Part shown: piece after piece, positions 33,490-42,043 of the stretch | Layout: the number at the start of each line of letters is the position of its first letter | Numbering within the stretch: the first letter of the stretch is position 1 | Source: Desulfatibacillum aliphaticivorans DSM 15576 | GTDB lineage: Bacteria > Desulfobacterota > Desulfobacteria > Desulfobacterales > Desulfatibacillaceae | Reading direction: 5' to 3' | DNA: 64,000 bases | Assembly (NCBI RefSeq): GCF_000429905.1 | Contig: NZ_KE386982.1 | Coordinates: 84,551 to 148,550, forward strand | Position numbers and translations under genes: made by a program | Notes under the pieces: generated by a model | What the model saw: only the letters and a program-made list of their open reading frames with translations | Database searches by the model: none | What the model was told of the DNA's origin: nothing

Positions 33490-34461
33490 CTATATGCGCC
33501 GCTTTTCCATAGCCGCATCCAACGCGGAACTCAGGCTGACAGGCTCAGAGGAAGACTTCTCGCCTCCGCCTCCGGGAGCGCCCTTACCCTGGCCTCCACG
33601 GCCCATGGGTTGCTCCATCGCAGCCTTCAATTCCGCCTTGATCCTGGCCTCGATGCCGGCGAAATAATTGTTTGTGTTGTCAATAGCCCATTGCACCTGC
33701 TCTCCCATGCTCAGGGGCTTGCCGTCCGGGGTTTCAACCGGCGCTTTCGCTGCAAAAGTGTAAAAAACCCCCTTTTGGTGGTCGTCAAAACCGGCTTCCT
33801 TTATCCGGGTGTCAACCATGGCGTGCACATCCTCGGAAGAAGGACCGGCTTGGTGATCTTCCTGAAAAGACTCAGGAGGCGGCGAAGCCTCTTCCGGCTG
33901 GTAGCTCTGGGCGAAATTCGTAACATCCAGGTTGTTTTGCGCCCAAATTGCCGCCACCTTGCGGTCATACTCTTCAGGATCTTCATCATCTACAGCCTGA
34001 ATGGCTCTCAGGGTTTCCGCATGGCGCTGCTCTGAGTACTCCAAAACTGCGGCGTCCTTCTTTTTCCGGCTCTCAGCCGCCGCCTGTTTGGCTTTCTCTT
34101 CAGCTTGCGCCTTTTTTAAATCGGCAAGCTCCTGGGCCGTCCTGGTTGCCTGGGCCTGCAGATTCCGGTATCCTTCCTCCGCTTCTTCATGCGATTTAAA
34201 GCGGGTTTTAGGAGCCCCTTCGCCCGGCTCCTGATCTTGTTCTCCTGCGTCCGAAGGCGCTCCTTGCCCGTCGCCTTCCTCCTGGGGAGCCTCTGGACGA
34301 GGCTCCGGAAGAGGCTTTTCTTCATCGCCGCCCGCTTCCGGCTCACCCTCTTCAGTTTCGCACTGAGCAAGATTAAATTGCTCCGTGCCGATCACCCTGG
34401 TTTCGGTCATCATGGCGTCCAGATCATGCCCTTGCTCTTCCTGTCCCAATGGTTGACTCAT
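33490..34461 (-). CDS. Phage scaffolding protein candidate
   Basis: A 323-residue, very acidic and helical protein: long Glu/Gly/Pro-rich N-terminal half (GEPEAGGDEEKPLPEPRPE), coiled-coil middle (ELADLKKAQAEEKAKQAAAE), and a Gly-rich C-terminus. Such proteins fill the procapsid and are lost on maturation. It lies directly upstream of the capsid gene, the expected place. The ATG at 34461 has GGAGG upstream; the open frame beyond it reads through the repeat region at 34.5 kb and is not expected to be coding. Confidence 0.75.
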   Translation of the reverse strand: MSQPLGQEEQGHDLDAMMTETRVIGTEQFNLAQCETEEGEPEAGGDEEKPLPEPRPEAPQEEGDGQGAPSDAGEQDQEPGEGAPKTRFKSHEEAEEGYRNLQAQATRTAQELADLKKAQAEEKAKQAAAESRKKKDAAVLEYSEQRHAETLRAIQAVDDEDPEEYDRKVAAIWAQNNLDVTNFAQSYQPEEASPPPESFQEDHQAGPSSEDVHAMVDTRIKEAGFDDHQKGVFYTFAAKAPVETPDGKPLSMGEQVQWAIDNTNNYFAGIEARIKAELKAAMEQPMGRGGQGKGAPGGGGEKSSSEPVSLSSALDAAMEKRRI

Positions 34462-34650
34462 ATCCGCCTCCGTCACACAGGCTCGGGTAGTCCGCATAAA
34501 ACGGGCCGCGCCTGCGTTCATGCGCCTTACGGGTAGTCCGGCGCCCCGGGCCGTAAAGCTGGTTTTTTTTGTCTGCCGGGTAGTCCGGCGTCCCGGGCCG
34601 GCTTCCTTCGCCTGTAGTTGCAGGGTCTCCCTGCCTGAGAAAAAAAGACG

Positions 34651-34699
34651 GGCAAATAAAAAAGGGGCAGTGTGTGATTGTGTGGCGCCACACTGCCCC
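34651..34699 (-). terminator. Rho-independent terminator upstream of the scaffold gene
   Basis: GGGGCAGTGTG (34664-34674) and CACACTGCCCC (34689-34699) form an 11-bp stem. On the minus strand the stem is followed by TTTTTTATTT, a good U tract. The loop contains half of a 12-bp palindrome (TGTGGCGCCACA). It would end transcription coming from the terminase and portal genes. Confidence 0.82.
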
Positions 34700-34769
34700 T
34701 TCATCATTTCTTTTAGGTTCGCCGTCGCTTGGTTGGCCGACCTCCCGACGGAACCCGTCTTTTTTTTTT

Positions 34770-34838
34770 AGCGAAGCAGGTTAGCCTCTCCCGTCTGGCG
34801 GCTAAACCTTTTCAAGAGCCTGCCCTGCCTGCTTCGCT
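34770..34838. repeat. Long imperfect hairpin with nested stem
   Basis: AGCGAAGCAGG at 34770-34780 pairs with CCTGCTTCGCT at 34828-34838 (11 bp). Inside, GGTTAGCC (34779-34786) can pair with GGCTAAACC (34800-34808) with one bulge, giving a second or competing stem. A run of nine T precedes it on the plus strand. It looks like a folded RNA element or protein-binding DNA structure; no known RNA family is recognised. Confidence 0.5.
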
Positions 34839-34926
34839 TCCTGTTTTGGATTCGACCGCCCCAGGTCCTGGGCGGTGCACCCGGCGCTCTATAGCGCTCC
34901 CCTGCGGGTCGGCCGGCTCCAAATAC

Positions 34927-35262
34927 TTATTTCCCCTTATCCTCCTGCATCGCCATGGCCGATAGCTGGTTGGCCGCACTTTTTGCCAGGCTCTTCTTGA
35001 TGCCAAAATCCTTAAGGATTCCCAGATAAGCCTTACATTCAGGATCTCCCTCGATGATCGTCGCCGCCCTTGAGACAAACTTGCGATGCACGATTTCCAC
35101 CAGCTTCCGGCCCTCGTCGCTTCCTATGCAATCCAGAAACCCCGCCTTGTCCTTCAGTCGAACCTTGGCGGCGGCGGCTTCCTCTTCGCCCTTTGTTCCT
35201 TTAACCATCTCAACGGGTAATCCGGTCACAATATCCACGTCAGGGCCGCTAAATCCACTCAT
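34927..35262 (-). CDS. Small phage protein after the portal, 111 residues
   Basis: An unrecognised 111-residue product, basic at its C-terminus, with a helix GRKLVEIVHRKFVSRAATII and the end KSAANQLSAMAMQEDKGK. Its ATG overlaps the stop of the portal gene (ATGA), implying translational coupling. No membrane segment or catalytic motif is seen. It might be a head-assembly helper. Confidence 0.7.
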   Translation of the reverse strand: MSGFSGPDVDIVTGLPVEMVKGTKGEEEAAAAKVRLKDKAGFLDCIGSDEGRKLVEIVHRKFVSRAATIIEGDPECKAYLGILKDFGIKKSLAKSAANQLSAMAMQEDKGK

Positions 35263-37142
35263 GCGTTTTCCCCCTCATCCAAACCCTTTAGCTCCCTCAA
35301 CAAGCCAATTAACTGACCAACGTCCGCCTTCTGGGCTTCCCTGGACTGAGCCTCTTCCTCTTCCTTGGCTTTGGCGGCCATTTCCTTGTCAATCTCCTCC
35401 GCCCTCGCCTGGGTTACGACTACTTCCTCGTCTTCCAGCTTGGTCAGCGCAACTATCGCTCTCAACACCTTGTAAGGATCAATATAGGCCGCATACCTGG
35501 GCCTTTCGCTCAAGGGCACGATTGTAGCCATGATCTTGTTCAGCTTCTCTGCCTCAGCCATAAGCGTTCCAATGCCAGCTACATGAAAGGCTCCGCTCAT
35601 GGGAGGCAGCTTCAGCTCGCCATCCCCGGAATACTCCAGTCCAGCCTCCTGGACCTTTTCACCCCCAAGCATGTTCACATAGTCGTCATAGGTGGCAAAA
35701 CAGGCTATTACGTCCCTGCCAGCCTCAATGGCCGCCACTGCGCCGTCCTCCAGGTTTTCGCCCATATGGCCGAACACGCCCAAACTTTGGTCTAAGTTCT
35801 GCTTGGACTCCCTCCAGGTCATATCCTGGCGGTATCCCGGCAACCCCTGAACCGCGTCCGTCACCCACGATCCCCGCTGAAAAAGTTGGTCGTAGTACTG
35901 CATATTAGCAAGCACCGAACCCGTTGGGTCCCGCCTCTGAACCGTCCTGACAGCCTGCTGTCCATGGACCGTATCCTGGGTCAAATACTCCTTGCCAGGC
36001 CAGGAGTTGACGTCCGAGGGGTCCACCAGGGCGTCCACGTTGATTTCCGTGGGAGGATTCACTATCCATTTCAAGGCGTCTTCATGCAGACACAACAAGG
36101 TGCACATGGACTCCCAAATCGAAACAATTCCTTCGATGAATCCGCGCCCGCCATGGCGAAGCAAGTGCGGCATGGGCGAAAAGCTGATTCCGGGCCACCG
36201 GAGCCGGGAGTAAGGAACCTGCTTGGGCATGCCGATCACGCGCCCTCCCGCCACAGTGTACCATCCCCGATCCAAAAGCACTTCCCCCTTGGGGGAAAGC
36301 ACCGTTCCCCACAACTCCTGGGTCAGCACCATTTTGCGGAACGTGGATCGCTCCCAAATCTGCTCTTTTCTTTTAGCGATCTCCTCTTTATCCAAAAATG
36401 GATCGTCCTTGGCTTGGCCGCCGGAGCCAAGATCAACGGAACGCTTTACGTTGAAATAGCTGCCTTTTTCCTCGCCCTCCAAAAGGACGTGGTAATCCAG
36501 CCATTCGCTATGCACCCAATACAAGCCCCCTTGAGGGTCGCGGGGCGGAGCGTCCGGATCCCGATGAATCTTCCATGGCTCAATAAGATCAAAAATAAGC
36601 CCCTTGCCAGGAACCCACTTGGGAATCATCTCCATGGACTCGCCGATGGCAAGCGCCATTTCCGTAGCGCTCGAAAAACGTGTGGGAAATTTGGCATGTG
36701 ACTTGTCCAGTTGAATATCCAGAACCGCCTGCCAAAAGTCAGCGCCAATCTTGTTTAAAGGATCGCTTACGGACAAATACCTGGGAGAAAAGGACTTCTT
36801 AATTGCGGCTACGCCGTACCCTACGGCCTCATTAGGCTTGGCAACCACGATCCTACTCTGCCAGGCTTCCTTATTTTTGTAACTATCCGGCTCTTTTTCG
36901 TGATACACGTCCCAGCATTGGGCCTGCTTCCTCCGGATCTCATCCCGCGCCCTGGCGCTGGTGCTTACGCAATCATTCAAATAGGCCACATAGTGGGCCT
37001 CGTTTTCCAGGGCGTAAGCGCCCGCAGCCTCTTCCCGGTCCGCCAGTTCCTGGTCGTCGTACATATGACTGGCCGCCTGGGTCTGGATCTCCCGGATTCT
37101 GCTGGCAACCTCAAGGCTGGGATCTGATCTCTGAACCGCCAT
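35259..37142 (-). CDS. Portal protein
   Basis: The 627-residue protein has the size of podovirus portals and lies directly after the large terminase module. Supporting segments are DEIRRKQAQCWDVYHEKEPD and WQSRIVVAKPNEAVGYGV in the first 110 residues, a central wing region with HLLRHGGRGFIEGIVSIWE, and an acidic, helical C-terminus. Portals form the dodecameric DNA gate of the capsid. Its ATG shares one base with the stop of the Cys/His gene upstream (TAATG). Confidence 0.83.
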   Translation of the reverse strand: MAVQRSDPSLEVASRIREIQTQAASHMYDDQELADREEAAGAYALENEAHYVAYLNDCVSTSARARDEIRRKQAQCWDVYHEKEPDSYKNKEAWQSRIVVAKPNEAVGYGVAAIKKSFSPRYLSVSDPLNKIGADFWQAVLDIQLDKSHAKFPTRFSSATEMALAIGESMEMIPKWVPGKGLIFDLIEPWKIHRDPDAPPRDPQGGLYWVHSEWLDYHVLLEGEEKGSYFNVKRSVDLGSGGQAKDDPFLDKEEIAKRKEQIWERSTFRKMVLTQELWGTVLSPKGEVLLDRGWYTVAGGRVIGMPKQVPYSRLRWPGISFSPMPHLLRHGGRGFIEGIVSIWESMCTLLCLHEDALKWIVNPPTEINVDALVDPSDVNSWPGKEYLTQDTVHGQQAVRTVQRRDPTGSVLANMQYYDQLFQRGSWVTDAVQGLPGYRQDMTWRESKQNLDQSLGVFGHMGENLEDGAVAAIEAGRDVIACFATYDDYVNMLGGEKVQEAGLEYSGDGELKLPPMSGAFHVAGIGTLMAEAEKLNKIMATIVPLSERPRYAAYIDPYKVLRAIVALTKLEDEEVVVTQARAEEIDKEMAAKAKEEEEAQSREAQKADVGQLIGLLRELKGLDEGENA

Positions 37143-37396
37143 TACATTCCCGCTCCCGGAGCATCAGGAAAAATTCTGTCAAAGTTCTTCTTATAAGCTG
37201 AAGAATGCCCGCCCGGAGCCCAATCCGAATGACACGGACACCCAGGGTGGCAATGATGAACATCCGGCTCCCCGTTAAAACCGTCAGGGTGATGGGTTTC
37301 AGCGCCGCAGCCCGTGCACTTGAAAATTTCCGCCGGGTTTTTGTCATACGGTCCGCCCTGCCTCATTTCCCAATAGTTTTTAAAATTTCCTGACAT
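37142..37396 (-). CDS. Cys/His-rich zinc-binding phage protein, 84 residues
   Basis: The product contains a dense metal-binding cluster: FKCTGCGAETHHPDGFNG, then HHCHPGCPCHSDWAPG, with up to five Cys and seven His residues. The C-terminus is KKNFDRIFPDAPGAGM. It sits between the large terminase and portal genes and overlaps the portal start by one base. A structural zinc finger protein of the packaging or portal complex is a reasonable guess; function unknown. Confidence 0.75.
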   Translation of the reverse strand: MSGNFKNYWEMRQGGPYDKNPAEIFKCTGCGAETHHPDGFNGEPDVHHCHPGCPCHSDWAPGGHSSAYKKNFDRIFPDAPGAGM

Positions 37397-37406
37397 TGAA
37401 CCCCCT

Positions 37407-38882
37407 CTATATGCCGTAAGGCGACTTGCTAGTCTTTAGCCCGGAGCTATGCCCGTAACTCATGGCCCTCTTCGCCTGGGCGGCGCGCATAGCGTTCCTG
37501 TTCACTTTGGCTTTCTTCACATTTCCCGGACTAAACAACCCGGCAGCAACATATGCGGCCATGTCCCCTGGGTGACTGAACCTGTCCTTGGCCGGCACGC
37601 TTCCAATGATATTCCCCGAGTTGTCCGTTTTCCAATGCCAGCCGCCGTTCAACGCCCGGTGCAGCAAATAGGCGGACCGGGAAAGCAAAATAGCAGGCTC
37701 GCCGTTTACCAGTCGGGTAAGACCCTCTTGTAAAGGCTCAATCCGGTTTTTTATCCGGGTGGGCCCGGGTTCAAACTTCACCCTGGGGAAGCCAGCCTTC
37801 TCCAAAACCGCTTTCAGCGTCTTGGCCGTGGAGCGCTTCACCGAGCTTTGATCCGGAGTCCTCATCGTCGGATCCCCAATATCCCGCCAATCCGAAATTA
37901 AAGGCTCGCCGTTGGCGCCTTTGTATTTGGGCGAGTTGAGCATGGGGATCACCATCTGCTCCAGCAGCTCCTCGATGCCGATACCCTCTCCCACAAGCAC
38001 GTCATGAAAGATCAAACGCCCGGGCGGAACAAACTGCCCAATCCCGCAAACCGGGTTGTGCCAGGCGTCATACCCCCGGATGCCGACGGCGCCGGGAATC
38101 ACCGGAAGCTCCACATCCCGCATAAAGTGAACCATCTCGTTGTACTGGGGAGTCACCGCCTTACCCAACTGAACGGGCGCGGGCCGGCCCTCCACATACC
38201 GGGCGTACATCCCCTTGTCATGCTGGAACGCGGCTCTGTTAGCGACACGCATCAATGGGTTGGCGTACTTGTTGTCTCTATACGGGATCTTATAGACGTG
38301 CTTGATAATGCTGAGCCCGGTGTCGGGGTCCGTTTGGTACACCTCCGGAAGCATGGCCACCTCTTCCGTCCAGTGGTCTTCATCCGCCGGGTTTTGGGTA
38401 ATCTGCACCCTGGGCGTGGTCCCTCGCTGGCGCGAAGCCCTTGCAACCGCAAGGTCAAACACTTCTTTAGGAAGGCCTGCGTTCGCCTTTTCCTTGATGG
38501 GCGCTGGCTCTTCCAGCCAAATAACCGCGTACTGAGGCCCCTGAAGTTTGGAAATAGAAGCCTGATCATCGATGCCAAAAAGATCCATCTCCACCTTGGG
38601 CGTGGAGTGGATGATCATCTTCTTATAATCGTCCTTGAACGATACGAAATTACCCAGGACCTCCTGGATGTCGGGAACCGTGGAAATCTTGATGTTCTGG
38701 TGGGTGTCCCGAACCAGGGCGCCCCGTATGTCACGGCCGCACCGAAGCGCATGGGCGATCAAGCCAGCCACCCCGGCAAAGGTTTTTCCCTCGCCCATCG
38801 GCCCCATCAACATGACAATATGCGCGGCGTCATGCACGAACCTGCTCTGGGTCGGGCTCAGATCAAATTCAAGATCCGCCAT
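37407..38882 (-). CDS. terL: Terminase large subunit
   Basis: The 491-residue ATPase-nuclease drives DNA packaging. The ATPase half has a Walker A variant MGPMGEGKT (residues 26-34) and a Walker B YAVIWLEEP (about 118-126). In the C-terminal nuclease half IRGYDAWHNPVCGIGQ supplies a probable acidic metal ligand, with further acidic residues in ISDWRDIGDPTMR. Its ATG has GGGAGGG upstream and overlaps the end of the small-subunit gene by 14 nt. Confidence 0.92.
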   Translation of the reverse strand: MADLEFDLSPTQSRFVHDAAHIVMLMGPMGEGKTFAGVAGLIAHALRCGRDIRGALVRDTHQNIKISTVPDIQEVLGNFVSFKDDYKKMIIHSTPKVEMDLFGIDDQASISKLQGPQYAVIWLEEPAPIKEKANAGLPKEVFDLAVARASRQRGTTPRVQITQNPADEDHWTEEVAMLPEVYQTDPDTGLSIIKHVYKIPYRDNKYANPLMRVANRAAFQHDKGMYARYVEGRPAPVQLGKAVTPQYNEMVHFMRDVELPVIPGAVGIRGYDAWHNPVCGIGQFVPPGRLIFHDVLVGEGIGIEELLEQMVIPMLNSPKYKGANGEPLISDWRDIGDPTMRTPDQSSVKRSTAKTLKAVLEKAGFPRVKFEPGPTRIKNRIEPLQEGLTRLVNGEPAILLSRSAYLLHRALNGGWHWKTDNSGNIIGSVPAKDRFSHPGDMAAYVAAGLFSPGNVKKAKVNRNAMRAAQAKRAMSYGHSSGLKTSKSPYGI

Positions 38883-39525
38883 CTTTCCCTCCCATTACCA
38901 CGCGCATGGGCTTTCGCCCTTCGCCCGAATCAGGGTCTGGCGGCACATAGTCGGAACTGCGGTCGACAAGAATAATCTTTCCCTTCTGATCGTCGTCAAG
39001 CTCCCGTGCCTTACCGATCTTGAGCGCGATAATATCCAACACCATTTTCATGGCCTTGATCCGCTTATCCTGCAGACGGGCGTCCCGGTTTACCAAATGG
39101 ATGACGCGGCGAATGATATCCTGGATCACATCCGCTCGTTTTTTTGCGCCCAACGACGTCAGCATCTCAATCCAGCGATCCAACTCCCCGTTGATCTCCA
39201 GGGCGGCCGAAGCAAGCCGCTCCGCCTGTTCCGACGGAAGCTCCCGAAACCACTCGATGCACTGGGCCTCCATCTCTTCCAGCGTATTCAAGTCCTGGGG
39301 AACCACCTGATCCACATGATCCTGGATCTTTTTGGAAGCCGCTTTTTCAAATTGGGGCTTTAACTTGGCGAGGTATTTGCGGACGGAAGAAGGGGATATA
39401 TCAAAATCCTTTTCTTCCTTGAGCTTCTGGGCGACGGCTGTGCCGGTCACAATCCCCTGGGCGTATAGCTCCACCACATAATCCTGGAGGCCTTCCCGCT
39501 CTATGCGTGTTTTATTATTCGCCAT
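38869..39525 (-). CDS. Terminase small subunit candidate with N-terminal HTH
   Basis: The 218-residue protein starts MANNKTRIEREGLQDYVVE and has a helix-turn-helix-like segment (GTAVAQKLKEEKDFDISPSS followed by VRKYLAKLK). A helical core and an acidic tail come after it. A DNA-binding protein directly upstream of the large terminase is usually the small terminase. I start at the ATG at 39525, which matches the HTH layout; its ribosome binding site is weak. The frame continues to 39603 without a better start. Confidence 0.65.
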   Translation of the reverse strand: MANNKTRIEREGLQDYVVELYAQGIVTGTAVAQKLKEEKDFDISPSSVRKYLAKLKPQFEKAASKKIQDHVDQVVPQDLNTLEEMEAQCIEWFRELPSEQAERLASAALEINGELDRWIEMLTSLGAKKRADVIQDIIRRVIHLVNRDARLQDKRIKAMKMVLDIIALKIGKARELDDDQKGKIILVDRSSDYVPPDPDSGEGRKPMRVVMGGKDGGS

Positions 39526-41262
39526 TTCACATAACGCCTTTAAAGGGTTAGCCGGACCGCCGGTGACCGGCGGCGGCCCGGCCAGGGGGACGCCCTCAAG
39601 CAACTGGAGGGATCGGAGGGGCCGAAGAGCGCCGTCGTTATTTTAAATCCTCTGCAGAAATCCAAAAAACGCATGCTCTGCCATGGATAATTGCAGAAAC
39701 GCCCCTTAGAGCTTGAATCACTCGCGCACAGGGCTAAATTTATCGCACTTCTTATAACACGGGTTTTATGAAACGCCCCGAAGCCCTCTAACGCAAAACG
39801 GCAAAGTCGTAGACTTTGCCGACACTTTGCCAAGACTTTACCCTGATTCGTTTTTCACTTGCAGCCATTTTTTCTATTGACACCCTTTCAGCGCCCCGCC
39901 TCCCCAACCAAAACCGGCGGCAATCCCCCGCCCCCAATCAACCCCTATCGACCAGGATGCCGCGAAGTCCTAAAACTCTTAAAAAATCCCACACGCACCA
40001 GGTTGATAGGGGGGGAGGGAGTCCCACTCCCGGGGTTTTTGTTCGCGCCTTATTCATCATGCCGCGCCCCATGGCATGACCGTCATGCCGCCCCGTCTCC
40101 ATGCTGGACCCACCCCACCCCCAGCCGCCGCCAGGTCGCCGACGGACCAAGACGCACTTCTCCGGATTTCCGGTCCTGGACGTCCGGGCGCCAGGCCCGG
40201 CATTCACTCTCTGATTTCCTCAAAAAACCGGAAGCGAAAACGAACGTTTTTAGGTTGGACTAAAAGGCATTAAAACCCGTGCTTTTTAGTTCCGCTTTCC
40301 CGGAAGGATTTCCGGGTTTGAAAGGGTTTTCTATTCCGCCCTATAAAAAAGGTCTCCTGGCCGGCGCTGGAGGACGCCCTCGACGTGGATCTCCAGGGCC
40401 TCGATCCCGGCCTGGTCGCCAGGAGGATCCCCGCGGCGCCAGCGCCAGGCCCCGGCCCTGACGCTCATTTTAAAATGCCCGCAAAACGAGCGCCCGCCAA
40501 ATTAATCTTGCAATCCCACCTAAACGGATTTATAACATTCTCAGTTATTTATCAGGCCGCCCGCTCCCCCCTCTGCACTTCCAAGCATGTACAGGCCACC
40601 CTGGACGGCTCCGCCGGCTCTGGACGCGCGCCAGCCTCCCCAAAATTTTCCAATCTCCCACCCCAGGCATGCTTTTCAGGCGTTTTCAGAAAAACCGACT
40701 CCAGCGTCCTGGCTGCCTGTCTTTGGAGCCTCGCCGACCTGGCCTGGATGGATATCGGCGCCCGGGCGCTATTCGTTGGGAAAACCCCCCGTCCAAATTT
40801 AATCCATGATCCAACCGCCTGAATTTGCAATGTCATTCTTGCAAAAACACCCCGCCCGTCCAAACTTCGCTTTATTCAAAAAGCAATTACGGACCTAATA
40901 ACACTTTGATTTTAAACAATAAAAGAATCATCGGTCCAGATGTCCAAAGTTGTTTCATTTCTTTTTTCACGCGCACAGTAGAGACCTATATATATATAAA
41001 AAGGTTTCATCAAAACTTTGGACGGCTGGACCGAAGCCACAGAAACCCTTTTATTTCAGCATGCTGCAATGACCAAAATTCCCTTTTGCTTACAAAGAGC
41101 TTTGGACTCGCAGCCCAAGAATGGACCGTAGGCCCTCCTTTAGGGGAAGGGAGGGGAGGCGGGGAGCCCTGGGCGGACCTCCCAAAAGCAAGAGAAGGAT
41201 GCGAGCGCTTCCCTGTGTGCGCTCGCGCCATTTTTTTCTTTTCAAGGCCAGGGTGAATGCGT
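39526..41262. other. 1.7-kb non-coding control region of the prophage
   Basis: No ORF here looks like a protein. The stretch lies between divergent units: leftward late genes and the rightward operon from 41.35 kb. It holds a 12-bp dyad with one wobble (CCCCTATCGACC 39942-39953, GGTTGATAGGGG 40001-40012), several GTCCAAA motifs, a long inverted repeat at 40933-41032 around a TA-rich core, and a purine-rich GGGGAAGGGAGG run near 41140. A frame around 40353-40445 reading WPALEDALDVDLQGL is slightly protein-like and may be a decayed gene. Origin, cos site or late promoters could all lie here. Confidence 0.55.
40933..41032. repeat. 19-bp inverted repeat around a TA-rich core
   Basis: GGTCCA-GAT-GTCCAAAGTT at 40933-40951 and its inverted partner AACTTTGGAC-GGC-TGGACC at 41014-41032 match except for the central three bases. 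The 62-nt interval contains TATATATATATAAAAAGG. Further GTCCAAA motifs lie at 40791-40797 and 40858-40864. The arrangement resembles paired binding sites or iterons beside a DNA-unwinding element; no protein is assigned. Confidence 0.5.
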
Positions 41263-41315
41263 TGCACCTAAAGGGTGTATTTGTCTTGACACATTACACC
41301 TTTTAGGTGTAATGC
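41263..41315 (+). promoter_or_regulatory. Promoter with two tandem palindromic operators
   Basis: A -35 box TTGACA at 41286-41291 is followed, after 16-18 nt, by a weak -10 region (TGTAAT or TAATGC, 41308-41315). Between them sits a perfect 10-bp palindrome, CATTACACCT-TTT-AGGTGTAATG (41292-41314). A second, imperfect copy, TGCACCT-AAA-GGGTGTA, lies at 41263-41279, 32 bp (three helical turns) upstream. This looks like a repressor-controlled promoter for the rightward genes at 41.35-42.86 kb. Confidence 0.75.
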
Positions 41316-41351
41316 TAAATAAGCTGCTAACCTTTAATCGTAGGAGGAGAA

Positions 41352-41552
41352 ATGAAGAAATGGGAACGATGGGAAACATTGACTTGTGGAGACTGCAGAA
41401 AATTCGAGCTAACCCCTAAACGATCAGAAGTTTCGGACGATGGCTTTGGTAGATGTAGATCCAAACACAGGGATATTCAAATGCACGGCTTCGACATGCG
41501 GGACGGCTGCGCCGACGACCCAGCTTGTGAGCATATCGATGAGAAGGTTTGA
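41352..41552 (+). CDS. Cysteine-rich small phage protein, 66 residues
   Basis: First gene after the operator-promoter. The ATG is preceded by TAGGAGGAG. The product contains TCGDCRKF, FGRCRSKH and DGCADDPACEH, six cysteines in a pattern that could bind a metal. It is very hydrophilic with no membrane segment. Function unknown; small Cys-rich proteins are common early gene products of phages. Confidence 0.72.
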   Translation: MKKWERWETLTCGDCRKFELTPKRSEVSDDGFGRCRSKHRDIQMHGFDMRDGCADDPACEHIDEKV

Positions 41553-41632
41553 GCCACTTACAAGGCCTCTTCCCCGGCTGCATCCGAGGAAGAGGCTGCC
41601 CATGCACAACCAACACAATGGAGGATAACCAC

Positions 41633-42037
41633 ATGAGCCAACAAACAGTAACATCGAAAAAATCTTACCGCAACACTAACGAGGACAAGGACCACAGCTT
41701 TTCAGCCGCCGGCAATCTCAGACTTGAAAAAATTGTGGTCGAAAACGCAGAACAATGCCAAGGACTCGTTTCCTTTCTCGTGTCCCAAAGCTGTTTCTTC
41801 TCGGTGACGCCTCTCCCGGACGATTACTATGAAATCGCTTTCAAAGCCGGCGAAGGCCACCTTAAGAGAGCCTCGCTCCACCTGAACAAGGTTGTCATTC
41901 CCGACATCCTGACCAGGGCCGTCCTGGCGGAAAAGGGTTATGGCGCCGACTTCTCCGAGGATGTTTTCCCGAAGCAAATACAAATAACAACTTATAAAGG
42001 CCCCTCCTCTCTCAATAGGGGTCGCAAAAAGGATTAA
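41633..42037 (+). CDS. Phage early protein of unknown function, 134 residues
   Basis: Starts at ATG 41633 with GGAGG 8-9 nt upstream; the open frame extends further left but without such a site. The product has an N-terminal polar tail and a compact mixed alpha/beta body (RLEKIVVENAEQCQGLVSFL, DDYYEIAFKAGEGHLKRASL). No catalytic motif. It belongs to the rightward operon under the 41.3-kb promoter. Confidence 0.72.
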   Translation: MSQQTVTSKKSYRNTNEDKDHSFSAAGNLRLEKIVVENAEQCQGLVSFLVSQSCFFSVTPLPDDYYEIAFKAGEGHLKRASLHLNKVVIPDILTRAVLAEKGYGADFSEDVFPKQIQITTYKGPSSLNRGRKKD

Positions 42038-42043
42038 ACGCTT

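Larger units (their letters stand above)
34462..34926 (-). other. Structured non-coding stretch inside the late operon
   Basis: A 465-base gap without a supported gene. It contains three direct repeats of CGGGTAGTCCG (34484-34494, 34530-34540, 34577-34587; the last two extend into GGCGYCCCGGGCC). Further left in transcription order lie a strong hairpin terminator (34664-34699), a long hairpin (34770-34838) and a GC-rich imperfect stem around 34856-34876. Poly-T and poly-A runs flank the hairpins. It separates portal/terminase genes from scaffold/capsid genes, so a new promoter for the head genes is expected here, though I see no clear boxes. Confidence 0.6.

Noticed and set aside
34424..34693. 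Minus-strand ORF with repeated DYP-type peptides
   Set aside because: The peptides come from the CGGGTAGTCCG direct repeats; the frame crosses a terminator hairpin.
34820..34920. tRNA-like stretch with a GGTCGAATCC string on the minus strand
   Set aside because: No cloverleaf can be built: acceptor, D arm and anticodon stem do not pair.
40552..40863. Minus-strand ORF of 103 codons
   Set aside because: Arg/Ala/Pro-rich shadow without ribosome binding site; not protein-like.
40825..41256. Plus-strand ORF of 143 codons in the control region
   Set aside because: No ribosome binding site, biased composition, and it runs through the inverted repeat and TA-rich core.
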